64,000 nucleotides of DNA, taken from Symsagittifera roscoffensis. Lineage: Eukaryota; Xenacoelomorpha; Acoela; Convolutidae. Position 1 is the first letter of the stretch. Each line of letters starts with the position of its first letter. The notes under the pieces were generated by a model that made no database searches, had not been told where the DNA came from, and saw nothing but the letters and a program-made list of their open reading frames with translations. A program made the translations under genes and the position numbers. Shown in pieces: positions 22,059 to 32,968 of the stretch. The stretch covers positions 49,619,892-49,683,891 of the forward strand of contig NC_087069.1 in assembly GCF_963678635.1 (NCBI RefSeq), read 5' to 3'.

Positions 22059-24061
22059 CCTAGGAGTTTGTACTACGAGACTGCTCCGCGCAACATCCTT
22101 GTTATCAAAGGCAATTGAGGGATTTCCTCTGGCAGCTTCTTTTAATCACCGCAGTCTTTCGTCTCTTCTCTCACCTTGCGGTATGCCGCACTGAGACGAG
22201 GAATCCTGGAGATCTCACTATTTGTCTTTTCGTAGGGCCTTAGATTCCAGAGCTTCGGAATTACCTCAATATGCCCTCTCTCTACTTCTCCCATACGATC
22301 ACGGAAGTATCGTCAACGTTGACGACCTACATTTCTGGCTCTGCTATCTTTCCAAACAACAGATCTTCGCTCATGAGTTCTCGCAAAACATGCTGCTCAC
22401 ACCAGTTCAGCACACTCCCGTCTACTGCTGGTATGAGGTTCAGGTGCAGCACCGACCATTTGTACGCTTCCAGCTTAACATCAGGGAACGCAAAGGTGAC
22501 TGCTGGTCCATAGATGACTGTCACAAACTCCGTGGCTCCTCTGATCAGCGCTAAGGGATCGGTCCTCATAGCTAAGCTTACATCAGTTAGCAGAGGCATG
22601 ACTCCGACATGTCGTCTCACGTCTTCCTCCCTCTCAATCGTCTCATCCTCTCCTGTTCCAAAGCGATTCCGATGCAGGAGGAACTGGCTTTCTTCACATA
22701 GAATTTCAACACATTCTCTCCCATCTGCTCCGGGTACCGTGTCAGGTTCATCAGTCCTCCCAGGTCTCCATGTGTTATTGCAATCAATGTTAGAAGTCCA
22801 TCTAACCGCAATTTCGAACTCCTTCGGTGAGCAGTACTACCGGTCCTTTCACGAAGTTTTCTGCTCCAAACGTCACGAACAAGGCTAGTAGTTCAACGAT
22901 TGATAGTTCCACTACTGCTTGGAGGAATTCTTTTATCAAGTATCGAGAGAATCTTGGGTAGAATTTTGCCAAGAAGGGCGCGGTCCATTCGGCTCCCAGC
23001 CCTTCCAGCATGCTATCAGTCCGTTCAAAGACTTCTTCTCCCTTCACCTTCTCAGTCCAGAAAGTTTCCAGGGTAACTTGGCCCACTCTGTTGACAAACT
23101 CGGCTGCCTTCTCCTAGGCATTTTCGGCCAGGTTCATCTCCTTTAGAAGGTAGGCAGGGATCTTCCTGATCATCACTGGGCCTTGCTCAAAAGCATCCGT
23201 ACCCAATGCCGCTACTCGAGGAGATAGATGTAGCCACTGGTTAGCTTCTGGTTTGGTTCTAAAAACCATCGCCTCCAAGTGCGCTCTGGTATCCTTGGAG
23301 TTATTTCTTCTCTCTCCTTCCTCTTTTATGTCCATTCCTCGGAACCATACGTTGTTTGACATCGCCACAATTACTCGATGGTCGTCATCTATTCCTGGCT
23401 TCAACTTGAGCTGTCGACTGAAGTTGGACAGTTCCAACCCCAGCACCTCGTCCAACACTAGCATGTGTAGTGAGTGGTCCTTGAATCCTCTCATTGCCTT
23501 TGAGATATCCGACCAGACCCTCGGTAGTTCGGCCCTGAGTGGTCTCAGATTCTCCATATCTATCTCGCGATTTGGGGACGATATGATTACATCATATTTC
23601 CCTTCTGAGAGCAAAGCCACAACCGCATTGACGAATTTTTTTTTTATCCGGGAGACATGCAAACCGCGGAGACAGCGCGAACACGGCCCTCGGTGTCATT
23701 TTGGTGAAGGAACCTTCTTTCAGGTTATCCACTACTTCACCCATTGATTCGAGGAAATCTTTTATCACCGGCCATACAGCGGCTTCAGCTGTCGTAGGCT
23801 CTCTGTGTCTGCTCAGAAAACCCCTACTATAAAAATGGTCATTGATGCCAGCAAACACAATTGTGATTGGGTTCATCTCTGTCTGTCTTTGTACCCCAAT
23901 CACCATTGACACGGATTGTATTATATCCAGATCGACCGCTGCCAATATTATAACGTCCGGCCAAATCAGAGACTTGGAAGTGTGTACGAAGTCTGAATTC
24001 GCTACTATCATAATCTTGGCCTTCCTCATTTCTGCCATGTCAAACGCGGCAATCCTACCCA
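22059..24061 (-). pseudogene. ORF3 unit copy 1 of the triplication
   Basis: Contains frames 23592-24083 (second SGNH-like region, start), 23114-23662 (its continuation), 22802-23086, 22617-22811 and 22327-22620, equivalent to the better-kept unit 3 (26151-28228). Extra lesions here include a frameshift around 22680-22810 that splits the LTDVSLAMRTDP domain, and a T-run of nine near 23636 that breaks the SGNH-like frame. Confidence 0.7.
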
Positions 24062-26150
24062 CACGCGGCATTTCTACCCACAAAACACGGATCCATCGTT
24101 TCCGAGAAATTCGCTACCCTCCTTTCATTGGTCTCAAACGCTCTCAACCTAGGAGTTTGTACTACGAGACTGCTCCGCGCAACATCCTTGTTATCAAAGG
24201 GAATTGAGTGATTTCCTCTGGCAGCTTCTTGTAATCACCGCAGTCTTTCGTCTCTTCTCTCACCTTGCGGTATGCCGCACTGAGACGAGGAATCCTGGAG
24301 ATCTCACTATTTGTCTTTTCGTAGGGCCTTAGATTCCAGAGCTTCGGAATTACCCCAATATGCCCTCTCTCTACTTCTCCCATACGATCACGGAAGTATC
24401 GTCAACGTTGACGACCGACATTTCTGGCTCTGCTATCTTTCAAACAACAGATCTTCGCACATGAGTTCTCGCAAAACATGCTGCTCACACCAGTTCAGCA
24501 CACTCCCGTCTACTGCTGGTATGAGTTTCAGGTGCAGCACCGACCTTTTGTACGCTTCCAGCTTAACATCAGGGAACGCAAAGGTGACTGCTGGTCCTTA
24601 GATGACTGTCACAAACTCCGTGGCTCCTCTGATCAGCGTTAAGGGATCGGTCCTCATAGCTAAGCTTAGATCAGTTAGCAGAGGCATGACTCCGACATGT
24701 CGTCTCACGTCTTCCTCCCTCTCAATCGTCTCATCCTCTCCTGTTCCAAAGCGATTCTGATGCAGGAGGAACTGGCTTTCTTCACATAGAATTTCAACAC
24801 ATTCTCTCTCATCTGCTCCGGGTACCGTGTCAGGTTCATCAGTCCTCCCAGGTCTCAATGTGTTATTGCAATCAATGTTAGAAGTCCATCTAACCGCAAT
24901 TTCGAACTAATTCGGTGAGCAGTACTACCGGTCCTTTCACGAAGTTTTCTGCTCCAAACGTCACGAACAAGGCTAGTAGTTCAACGATTGATACTTCCAC
25001 TACTGCTTGGAGGAATTCTTTTATCAAGTATCGAGAGAAGTTTGGGTAGAATTTTGCCAAGAAGGGCGCGGTCCATTCGGCTCCCAGCCCTTCCAGCATG
25101 CTATCAGTCCGTTCAAAGACTTCTTCTCCCTTCACCTTCTCAGTCCAGAAAGTTTCCAGGGTAACTTGGCCCACTCTGTTGACAAACTCGGCTGCCTTCT
25201 CCTAGGCATTTTCGGCCAGGTTCATCTCCTTTAGAAGGTAGGCAGGGATCTTCCTGATCATCACTGGGCCTTGCTCAAAAGCATCCATACCCAATGCCGC
25301 TACTCGAGGAGTTAGATGTAGCCACTGGTTAGCTTCTGGTTTGGTTCTAAAAACCATCGCCTCCAAGTGCGCTCTGGTATCCTTGGAGTTATTTCTTCTC
25401 TCTCCTTCCTCTTTTATGTCCATTCCTCGGAACCATACGCTGTTTGACATCCCCACAATTACTCGATGGTCGTCATCTATTCCTGGCTTCAACTTGAGCT
25501 GTCGACTGAAGTTGGACAGTTCCAACCCCAGCACCTCGTCCAACACTAGCATGTGTAGTGAGTGGTCCTTGAATCCTCTCATTGCCTTTGAGATATCCGA
25601 CCAGACCCTCGGTAGTTCGGCCCTGAGTGGTCTCAGATTCTCCATCTCTATCTCGCGATTTGGGGTCGATATGATTACATCATATTTCCCTTCTGAGAGC
25701 AAAGCCAAAATCGCATTGACAATTTTTTTTTATCCGGGAGACATGCAAACCGCGGAGACAGCGCGAACACGGCCATCGGTGTCATTATGGTGAAGGAACC
25801 TTCTTTCAGGTTATCCACTAGTTCACCCGTTGACTCGAGTAAATCTTTTATCACCGGCCATACAGCGGCTTCAGCTGTCGTCGGCTCTCTGTGTCTGCTC
25901 AGAAAACCCCTACTATACCAATGGTCATTGATGCCAGCAAACACAATTGTGATTGGGTTCATCTCTGTCTGTCTTTGTACCCCAATCACCATTATATCTG
26001 TTTTCTGCATTATATCCAGATCGACCGCTGCCAATATTATAACGTCCGGCCAAAACAGAGACTTGGAAGTATGTACGAAGTCTGAATTCGCTACTATCAT
26101 AATCTTGGCCTTCCTCATTTCTGCCATGTCAAACGCGGCATTCCTACCCA
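24062..26150 (-). pseudogene. ORF3 unit copy 2 of the triplication
   Basis: Frames 25675-26172, 25202-25708, 24890-25174, 24598-24858 and 24162-24383 repeat the same protein segments as the other units. A one-base loss near 24440 and a stop at 24598 (TAG, where unit 3 has a sense codon) distinguish it. The T-run near 25725 again interrupts the frame. Confidence 0.7.
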
Positions 26151-26250
26151 CACGCGGCATTTCTACCCACAAAACACGGATCCATCGTTTCCGAGAAATT
26201 CGCTACCCTCCTTTCATTGGTCTCAAACGCTCTCAACCTAGGAGTTTGTA

Positions 26251-26948
26251 CTACGAGACTGCTCCGCGCAACATCCTTGTTATCAAAGGGAATTGAGGGA
26301 TTTCCTCTGGCAGCTTCTTGTAATCACCGCAGTCTTTCGTCTCCTCTCTCACCTTGCGGTATGCCGCACTGAGACGAGGAATCCTGGAGATCTCACTATT
26401 TGTCTTTTCGTAGGGCCTTAGATTCCAGAGCTTCGGAATTACCTCAATATGCCCTCTCTCTACTTCTCCCATACGATCACGGAAGTATCGTCAACGTTGA
26501 CGACCGACATTTCTGGCTCTGCTATCTTTCCAAACAACAGATCTTCGCTCATGAGTTCTCGCAAAACATGCTGCTCACACCAGTTCAGCGCACTCCCGTC
26601 TACTGCTGGTATGAGTTTCAGGTGCAGCACCGACCTTTTGTACGCTTCCAGCTTAACATCAGGGAACGCAAAGGTGACTGCTGGTCCATAGATGACTGTC
26701 ACAAACTCCGTGGCTCCTCTGATCAGCGTTAAGGGATCGGTCCTCATAGCTAAGCTTAGATCAGTTAGCAGAGGCATGACTCCGACATGTCGTCTCACGT
26801 CTTCCTCCCTCTCAATCGTCTCATCCTCTCCTGTTCCAAAGCGATTCTGATGCAGGAGGAACTGGCTTTCTTCACATAGAATTTCAACACATTCTCTCTC
26901 ATCTGCTCCGGGTACCGTGTCAGGTTCATCAGTCCTCCCAGGTCTCAA
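26251..26948 (-). pseudogene. ORF3 central domain, unit copy 3
   Basis: Frames 26460-26948 (162 codons) and 26251-26472. PLLTDLSLAMRTDP, VIYGPAVTFAFPD and LNWCEQHVLRELMSEDLLFGK are nearly the same as in family A (60270-60560), making this the best-conserved part of ORF3 between families. The second frame has IPKLWNLRPYEKTNSEISRI, matching the YPKFWDLNPL block of A. Function unknown. Confidence 0.65.
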
Positions 26949-26979
26949 TGTGTTATTGCAATCAATGTTAGAAGTCCAT

Positions 26980-27264
26980 CTAACCGCAATTTCGAACTAC
27001 TTCGGTGAGCAGTACTACCGGTCCTTTCACGAAGTTTTCTGCTCCAAACGTCACGAACAAGGCTAGTAGTTCAACGATTGATACTTCCACTACTGCTTGG
27101 AGGAATTCTTTTATCAAGTATCGAGAGAAATTTGGGTAGAATTTTGCCAAGAAGGGCGCGGTCCATTCGGCTCCCAGCCCTTCCAGCATGCTATCAGTCC
27201 GTTCAAAGACTTCTTCTCCCTTCACCTTCTCAGTCCAGAAAGTTTCCAGGGTAACTTGGCCCAC
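26980..27264 (-). pseudogene. ORF3 helical segment, unit copy 3
   Basis: 94 codons. VTLETFWTEKVKGEEVFE aligns with VTIGGFWREHARGELK of A at 59775-59825. The C-terminal half is hydrophobic (VELLALFVTFGAENF), matching LLLALYLVYPRYLFNMG in A. This could be a buried helix or a single membrane segment. One stop separates it from the next segment. Confidence 0.55.
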
Positions 27265-27291
27265 TCTGTTGACAAACTCGGCTGCCTTCTC

Positions 27292-28356
27292 CTAGGCATT
27301 TTCGGCCAGGTTCATCTCCTTTAGAAGGTAGGCAGGGATCTTCCTGATCATCACTGGGCCTTGCTCAAAAGCATCCATACCCAATGCCGCTACTCGAGGA
27401 GTTAGATGTAGCCACTGGTTAGCTTCTGGTTTGGTTCTAAAAACCATCGCCTCCAAGTGCGCTCTGGTATCCTTGGAGTTATTTCTTCTCTCTCCTTCCT
27501 CTTTTATGTCCATTCCTCGGAACCATACGTTGTTTGACATCGCCACAATTACTCGATGGTCGTCATCTATTCCTGGCTTCAACTCTAGCTGTCGACTGAA
27601 GTTGGACAGTTCCAACCCCAGCACCTCGTCCAACACTAGCATGTGTAGTGAGTGGTCCTTGAATCCTCTCATTGCCTTTGAGATATCCGACCAGACCCCC
27701 GGTAGTTCGGCCCTGAGTGGTCTCAGATTCTCCATCTCTATCTCGCGATTTGGGGACGATATGATTACATCATATTTCCCTTCTGAGAGCAAAGCCACAA
27801 TCGCATTGACGAATTTTTTTTTATCCGGGAGACATGCAAACCGCGGTGAGAGCGCGAACACGGCCCTCGGTGTCATTTTGGTGAAGGAACCTTCTTTCAG
27901 GTTATCCACTAGTTCACCCGTTGACTCGAGTAAATCTTTTATCACCGGCCATACAGCGGCTTCAGCTGTCGTAGGCTCTCTGTGTCTGCTCAGAAAACCC
28001 CTACTATACCAATGGTCATTGATGCCAGTAAACACAATTGTGATTGGGTTCATCTCTGTCTGTCTTTGTACCCCAATCGCCATTGACACGGATTGCATTA
28101 TATCCAGATCGACCGCTGCCAATATTATAACGTCCGGCCAAAACAGAGACTTGGAAGTGTGTACGAAGTCTGAATTCGCTACTATCATAATCTTGGCCTT
28201 CCTCATTTCTGCCATGTCAAACGCGGCAAAGACGGTCTCATCTTTCTTTATCGCTTTCAATCCGCCGTATCTTTGGACATCACCTTCCTGATTCACTTGT
28301 TTTGGGTATACTCTTTCTTTCATATGACCTGGGGGTGTCTTCAGCTGCCTGAACAT
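27292..28356 (-). pseudogene. Second SGNH-like region of ORF3, element B (354 codons open)
   Basis: The longest intact version in the window. Blocks in order: IMIVANSDFVHTSKSLFWPD, TIVFTGINDHWYSRGF (G-x-N-D block), FALSPRFACLP, ISSPNREIEMENLRPLRAEL, and LVLDEVLGLELSNFSRQL. Family A has GSDFEGTSP, AGMNDHLH, SPGYASMP, APNRELEPTNLR and LDEVLLLEISNFARQL in the same order. The shape recalls an SGNH hydrolase fold with changed catalytic blocks. Activity is doubtful because no GDS block with a Ser nucleophile is obvious. Confidence 0.55.
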
Positions 28357-28437
28357 CTTCTCTCTTCTCGATTCCCCTCATCGTGATTCAGTTTTACGTC
28401 TTGTAACGGCCTTGCATTCACTGGGCCCATTGTGTTA

Positions 28438-29466
28438 TTAGAGGGCAGTCCCTCTAGGTCGACAAACCTCAAGGCAGTTGTAGAGCTGAAGTCTCTGCCG
28501 GCTGCTATCAACCAGTCGACTCCTGTTTTCGAAAAACCTTGCTCCGTTCAGCATCTTCATGGCATCCGCTGCAAAGCTCACCGTCTGAAGGTTCAGTTTC
28601 ATCAGGTCATCCTTGTATTTGTGCCATGGAGAAGGTATTGACCTCGACCACATTAGAGAGCTCCTGTTTGGACGTCGCTCATCTCGACTGGTGCTCGTCG
28701 TCTCAGATCTCGTATCCGATCTAGAGGTGCTGGTCGTTTCCGCTGTCGAGTTGACAGGCCTTAATCTTCGTCTTGGATTAATGGTCCTCCTCATGGGCGC
28801 TTCCTCCAATCGATCTCCTACAACTATTCTATGCCCGGGAACGCTGGAGTTTTGCGGCTTATAGATGGTCACGACTGGGACCGCTCCCAAGCGTGTTTCC
28901 AAGTCAGGAGGCACAAAGGTGGTAATTTTCGGTTCGTTTGATGCTCCCTCTTCCTTCAGCACTCCCGTGTCAAAGGGTTCTACTTCAAATTCATCAAATC
29001 GCTCATGGAAGACTCTGTTCAACCAAGCCTGCCCTTCTATGCTATCAAAGTGAATGCCGTCAGTGGTCAGCCTGGCCTGATCCATAGCCCTCAGCTCGTT
29101 TTCGATAAACACAAGGATCATCCTTCCGGCATTCTGACTTACAAGATTCCTCAGGATGTTGTTCCACCTGATCACTCCTTCGTTGTGCCTTCTCCCTGTT
29201 GCAGTCAATGTCCTCGTGTTAATTGGCACAGTGCAGACGATCAGTACCGCGCAGTTGAACTTCTGCCAGAGAGTAGTAAGCAAGAACACCATCATTGATT
29301 CCCATAGTGCTTCTTCCTCATCCGAGCTTCTCGAGATGTTATTTGTCCCATCTAGGGTCGTTACGTTAGGGATTCTCCCTGGATTCATCAACTCCACAAT
29401 CCGAAATAACTGGACTATCGTCGCGCCTCCGAAAGCCATCACCGTGGTGATCCAGGAGGTCTTCAA
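28438..29466 (-). pseudogene. SGNH/GDSL-hydrolase-like domain of ORF3, element B (main part)
   Basis: 342 codons. MAFGGATIVQLF (block II glycine), LDGTNNISR (block III), LIVCTVPINT and TTDGIHFDSIEGQAWLN (block V Asp-x-x-His) are in SGNH order. The nucleophile block, LGDSLVRVL, is encoded immediately upstream at about 29480-29510, in the same frame but before a TGA. The C-terminal 150 residues are an Arg/Ser-rich linker. In block III the usual GTND reads GTNN. Confidence 0.75.
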
Positions 29467-29635
29467 GTTTCAGAGCACTCTTACCAAGCTGTCTCCCAGT
29501 ATCAGATGTTATGTCCCCAGTGGTGGTTGCTGCAGGTTTACTACCGGGTTCCAGGTCGCTCGATTGAAGCAAGCTCTCCGATCCGCCTCCCGGAGCTCCT
29601 GTGAAGGTATACTTCAATTGATTATTCTTTTGCAC
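29366..29635 (-). pseudogene. ORF3 frame overlapping the GDSL block, inner duplicate
   Basis: A 90-codon frame whose DNA also encodes, in another frame, the GDSL nucleophile block of the SGNH domain. It starts just after a 70-bp spacer-like module. It is duplicated at 30253-30522 with few changes. Probably a mix of true ORF3 N-terminal linker (the first 60 codons, with PGGGSESLLQSSD) and frameshifted sequence. Confidence 0.45.
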
Positions 29636-29636
29636 A

Positions 29637-29705
29637 TCACTAACTCCTTCTTACCCAGGACCTTAATAACATAACACATAACATAACATAATACACATTA
29701 CCTAC
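29637..29705 (-). repeat. 70-bp module copy 1 (TTAATAACATAACACATAAC)
   Basis: The same sequence, CACTAACTCC...CATTACCTACT, also occurs at 30525-30595 and 31371-31440. The last copy lies in the spacer before ORF3, where it may belong. This copy and the second lie inside ORF3 between coiled coil and SGNH parts. It has an ATAACATAAC simple repeat. Confidence 0.8.
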
Positions 29706-29709
29706 TGCA

Positions 29710-29988
29710 TTACCCGTGACACTTTCTTCGCCGGCATCTTTCGTATCTTCCTGTCTGGACTTTTGAGCTCCCCATCGGTAGCGTTGTATCGCTAACTCCC
29801 CTTTTGGTCATTACGTCTTGGGAGAGCTGTACTCTGCCCATATCGTCAACCGTTCCATATGGTGCAGTCACCCCGGAACCTGGCGCATTCCTGTTGGCCA
29901 CTAGTCGTCCAACTGTCTCTATCAGCTTCATCATCGTCTGCTCCACGACTGGGTCACCTAAGGTATCACTCGGGTCCGGGATTGTCAC
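29710..29988 (-). pseudogene. ORF3 N-terminal region, inner duplicate, element B
   Basis: Truncated copy of 30597-31100: TIPDPSDTLGDPVVEQTMMKLIETVGRLVANRN is present in both (only part quoted: DPSDTLGDPVV). It lacks the N-terminal third because the 887-bp duplication begins inside the frame. Confidence 0.6.
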
Positions 29989-30252
29989 TCGATCTGTTGT
30001 AGCTGAGAGTCGCGTTTCTGTCCGTTAGAATTATGCTAGTTGAATATTCATTTGGTAAGTTAAAATATGACTCAACTACCCTCGCTATGTCAGGTTTCTT
30101 TGGTGCTTTGCCTGTTTCTACTTCTAAATCCCCTGTCTCTCTTGAACTTCTGCCAGAGAGTAGTAAGCAAGAACACCATCATTGATTCCCATAGTGGTTC
30201 TTCCTCATCCGAGCTTCTCGAGATGTTATTTGTCCCATCTAGGGTCGTTACG

Positions 30253-30522
30253 TTAGGGATTCTCCCTGGATTCATCAACTCCACAATCCGAAATAACTGG
30301 ACTATCGTCGCGCCTCCGAAAGCCATCATCGTGGTGATCCAGGAGGTCCTCAAGTTTCAGAGCACTCTTACCAAGCTGTCTCCCAGTATCAGATGTTATG
30401 TCCCCAGTGGTGGTTGCTGCAGGTTTACTACCGATTTCCAGGTCGCTCGATTGAAGCAAGCTCTCCGATCCGCCTCCCGGAACTCCTGTGAAGTTATACT
30501 TCAATTGATTATTCTTTTGCAC
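30253..30522 (-). pseudogene. ORF3 frame overlapping the GDSL block, outer duplicate
   Basis: Second copy of 29366-29635, ending at the junction with the macro-region fragment (30023-30143). The SGNH domain started here is cut off after about 60 codons (30090-30353), so this copy is a dead end. Confidence 0.5.
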
Positions 30523-30524
30523 AT

Positions 30525-30595
30525 CACTAACTCCTTCTTACCCAGGACCTTAATAACATAACACATAACATAACATAACACACATTACCTACTGC
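30525..30595 (-). repeat. 70-bp module copy 2
   Basis: Near-identical to 29637-29705 and 31371-31440. Part of the 887-bp duplication. Confidence 0.8.
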
Positions 30596-30596
30596 A

Positions 30597-31100
30597 TTAC
30601 CCGTGACACTTTCTTCGCCGGCATCTTTCGTATCTTCCTGTCTGGACTTTTGAGCTCCCCATCGGTAGCGTTGTATCGCTAACTCCCCTTTTGGTCATTA
30701 CGTCTTGGGAGAGCTGTACTCTGCCCATATCGTCAACCGTTCCATAGGGTGCAGTCACCCCGGAACCTGGCGCATTCCTGTTGGCCACTAGTCGTCCAAC
30801 TGTCTCTATCAGCTTCATCATCGTCTGCACCACGACTGGGTCACCTAAGGTATCACTCGGGTCCGGGATTGTCACTCGATCTGTTGTAGCTGAGAGTCGC
30901 GTTTCTGTCGTTTGACTCATTTCTCGAGGCGTCAAGAGCTCCATCGGGGACTGCCCACGAGGAATACTCCATGCAGGTATAACTTTTTCCACGGCTGTTG
31001 TCAATGCCATCCGTTCCGATCGCTCCTTGTAGTCCCGCCTCAAGCGTTCAATTTCTTCACCCTGCTTTTTGTTGCAGTCTTCAAAAAATCTTTTCCACAT
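30597..31100 (-). pseudogene. ORF3 N-terminal coiled-coil protein, element B
   Basis: 167 codons starting MWKRFFEDCNKKQGEEIERL, with a charged heptad-like region over the first 40 residues and a Pro/Ser-rich middle. By position it corresponds to the coiled-coil protein 56308-57561 of A, but sequence similarity is weak. It begins 372 bp after the end of the macro domain. Probably structural. Confidence 0.5.
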
Positions 31101-31472
31101 GTCTCTGTCGTCCTCCGTAATGATTCAATGATTTGTTTCAAGTTAGTAATTAAATGATCAATCAGGATCTAGAAAAGAGGTCACGAATATCACACTTGTC
31201 CGTTTCACCTTAACTTATCGTTAAAATTTATTTAAAACGGTCAGATAAAAAGATTTTGATCCTTAAATTTATCAAAATCAATCGGTCTCTAAAGTTTTGG
31301 AACTCGACCTAAAAATGGACAGTCCAAACTTTATATCTATTCCTAAGATCGTCATTCAGTTGTTCGTGGTCACTAACTCCTTCTTACCCATGACCTTAAT
31401 AACATAACACATAACATAACATAACACACATTACCTACTTTAGCCTGACACGCTCTTGCATGTCACCTTAAC
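31101..31472 (-). other. Spacer between macro domain and ORF3, element B
   Basis: AT-rich and without open frames. It holds the third copy of the 70-bp module (31371-31440). Its position equals that of the A spacers (12301-12761 and 55797-56307), though the sequence is different. It could hold a terminator for gag-pol and a promoter for ORF3 (inference). Confidence 0.45.
31371..31440 (-). repeat. 70-bp module copy 3, in the spacer
   Basis: Same ATAACATAAC-containing sequence as at 29637 and 30525. Being in non-coding sequence, this is probably the original location. Confidence 0.75.
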
Positions 31473-31923
31473 TCAGCCTATACTTAAGTAATATTTCTTA
31501 TGCAAGTATACTTGTATTTTAGTATCAGAGAATATTACGTGTATGAGCGCGTACAGTTCTGGAGGATGCAGTGGCCCTCTGTTCGGATCGTACACTGGAA
31601 GCAAAAGCTCCTTCACTTCCCTTTCCAAGAGGAAGTCTCTCAATCTCATCATGGACAAGACTAGGTTTTCCGGGTTTACCGTCGCCCGTGTCACTAAGAA
31701 ACATAGGTATTTTCCGGGTATCTGTGACGTCGCCGGAGGCAAGGCTGCTGCGCCCCCTAACCTGGTCTTTGCTTCCAAAGGAATTCTATGTTTTCATATT
31801 CTCTCTTAAAATCTGCTGCTAACGCTGTCTTGAAACTCATGGCTGCTGTGATTGCTAATCGCACATGTTCCATCTGTGAGTATGAAATCGCTGTCCGTTA
31901 GAATTATGCTAGTTGAATATTCA
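31473..31923 (-). pseudogene. Macro-like domain at the C-terminus of pol, element B
   Basis: The C-terminal half is frame 31473-31778 (IPGKYLCFLVTRATV, VYDPNRGPLHPPELYALIHV, KYYLSIG). The N-terminal half is visible in adjoining frames upstream (SIILTDSDFILTDGTCAIS, then ITAAMSFKTALAADFKREY). Strand and helix pattern and length follow the OARD1-type macrodomain, but the ligand loops differ: DPNRGPL stands where macrodomains have a glycine-rich IGCGL-type loop. ADP-ribose binding may be lost. Confidence 0.6.
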
Positions 31924-32024
31924 TTTGGTAAGTTAAAATATGACTCAACTACCCTCGCTATGTCAGGTTTCTTTGGTTCTTTGCCTGTTTCTACTTCTAA
32001 ATCCCCTGTCTCTCTTGCTACTCT

Positions 32025-32435
32025 TCATTTTTTTATTATTAAATTTTCAGTGTGGGTAAGTCCTACCCCCATTTTCCGGAAAAAGATATCCATCGACGTC
32101 CCCGTCGATCGCATACCGGGTATCAAGTCGAGATTGGAAGCCGGAATGAGTAGTCGCCCCTCCTGGGCATCCCAGGAAGGATCTTCTCGTTTGGTTTTCA
32201 TGTATTTCATGCTTTCACGATCTACATCTTGAATCGTGACACTGGTCTCCTTTGGGCCCGACGTCATTTCGTTCAGCAATTCCAAAACACGCTGACTCGT
32301 CAAGTCTTGTTCATATGACTGCTGTTGCACGTCGTCGAATTCTACCTCGGGTTTCGACCGGTCATCGACCCACTCATCGTCGTAATCATCAACTATGTCA
32401 ATGTCCTGTGACACAGTTATGTCTTCTAGACCCAC
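32025..32435 (-). pseudogene. Pol linker between integrase and macro domain, element B
   Basis: 136 codons, acidic, ending in GVGLTHTENLIIKK, which matches GVGLTHTENLMIKK just before the macro domain of the right A copy (55200-55240). The conserved end points to a short structured element; the rest is probably disordered. Confidence 0.65.
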
Positions 32436-32584
32436 TAATTCTTCCCTTACTTCTTTAGGTCTATCCTGTCCACTATAAAATTGTCGCAGTAAGGGTTATA
32501 TTTCTTCTTGGATCTTGTCCTGTCATTTTGACGAGTCTGTATCGTGAACGGAAGATCCGATTCCAAGTTCTTGGGAACCTCCCT

Positions 32585-32968
32585 TTATTCAGGGTCTTGC
32601 CAGTCCTCTTCTGCGTAGGGTAAATTTTCATCGTCTGCTTCAATCTCCTCATTTGGGTCCAGGTCCAGTGGTGTAATTGTTCCTTCCTCTATGACTTCAT
32701 TTCCATCGTTCTTTTCTCTGGTGCCCTTCTCATTGACCTCAAAAGCAGGGTCCATCATTAGATAACCCACCTCTTCCATGTCTGCAGGTGTACACCAGTC
32801 TTCTGTCGATGGATTGTGTGGCTTAATGTTTTGGTAATGAGCGGCTCGGCCAGTACTCAGTCTATAAAAGCGTCCCTCCTGGTGCACCTCCGTATTCATG
32901 AAGGGTCTCCTCCACTTTTTAGGAGCTTTTTCGTTCCTTTCGGTGGTATGACGTTCTGAAATACCCAT
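32585..32968 (-). pseudogene. pol: Integrase C-terminal domain, element B (partial)
   Basis: The frame starts in mixed sequence, then KKWRRPFMNTEVHQEGRFYRLSTGR, the SH3-like/GPY-F-type C-terminal fold of Ty3/gypsy integrases (only part of the motif is quoted), and an acidic tail. The part that would join it to the catalytic core (32970-33160) is short and shifted, lacking the FMMLTG...YPEY stretch of the A copy. Confidence 0.7.

Larger units (their letters stand above)
21973..28228 (-). repeat. Tandem triplication, 2,089-bp unit, within ORF3 of element B
   Basis: Units start at CACGCGGCATTTCTACCCA: 21973, 24062 and 26151, so the period is 2,089 bp twice. The third ends near 28228 (AAACGCGGCA), where single-copy sequence resumes. 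By eye copies differ at only 1-2% of positions, much less than the LTRs, so the triplication is younger than the insertion or was kept similar by gene conversion. A 10-bp ACGCGGCATT-like word is found at both edges of the unit and could have seeded unequal exchange. Confidence 0.95.
29257..30909 (-). repeat. 887-bp duplication in ORF3 of B, carrying a macro-region fragment
   Basis: 29257-30022 and 30144-30909 are near-identical 766-bp copies (start GAACTTCTGCCAGAGAG). Between them, 30023-30143 matches 31895-32015, which is the start of the macro-like region, about 1.9 kb away and normally outside ORF3. The structure looks like a template switch during reverse transcription: back to the macro region, then forward to ORF3. 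Confidence 0.9.

Noticed and set aside
27431-28291. 286-codon plus-strand frame opposite the second SGNH-like region
   Set aside because: It is antisense to a frame whose protein is conserved in three places; no motif in the plus-strand product. Treated as a shadow. The same holds for other plus-strand frames over 21-29 kb and minus-strand frames over 48-55 kb.
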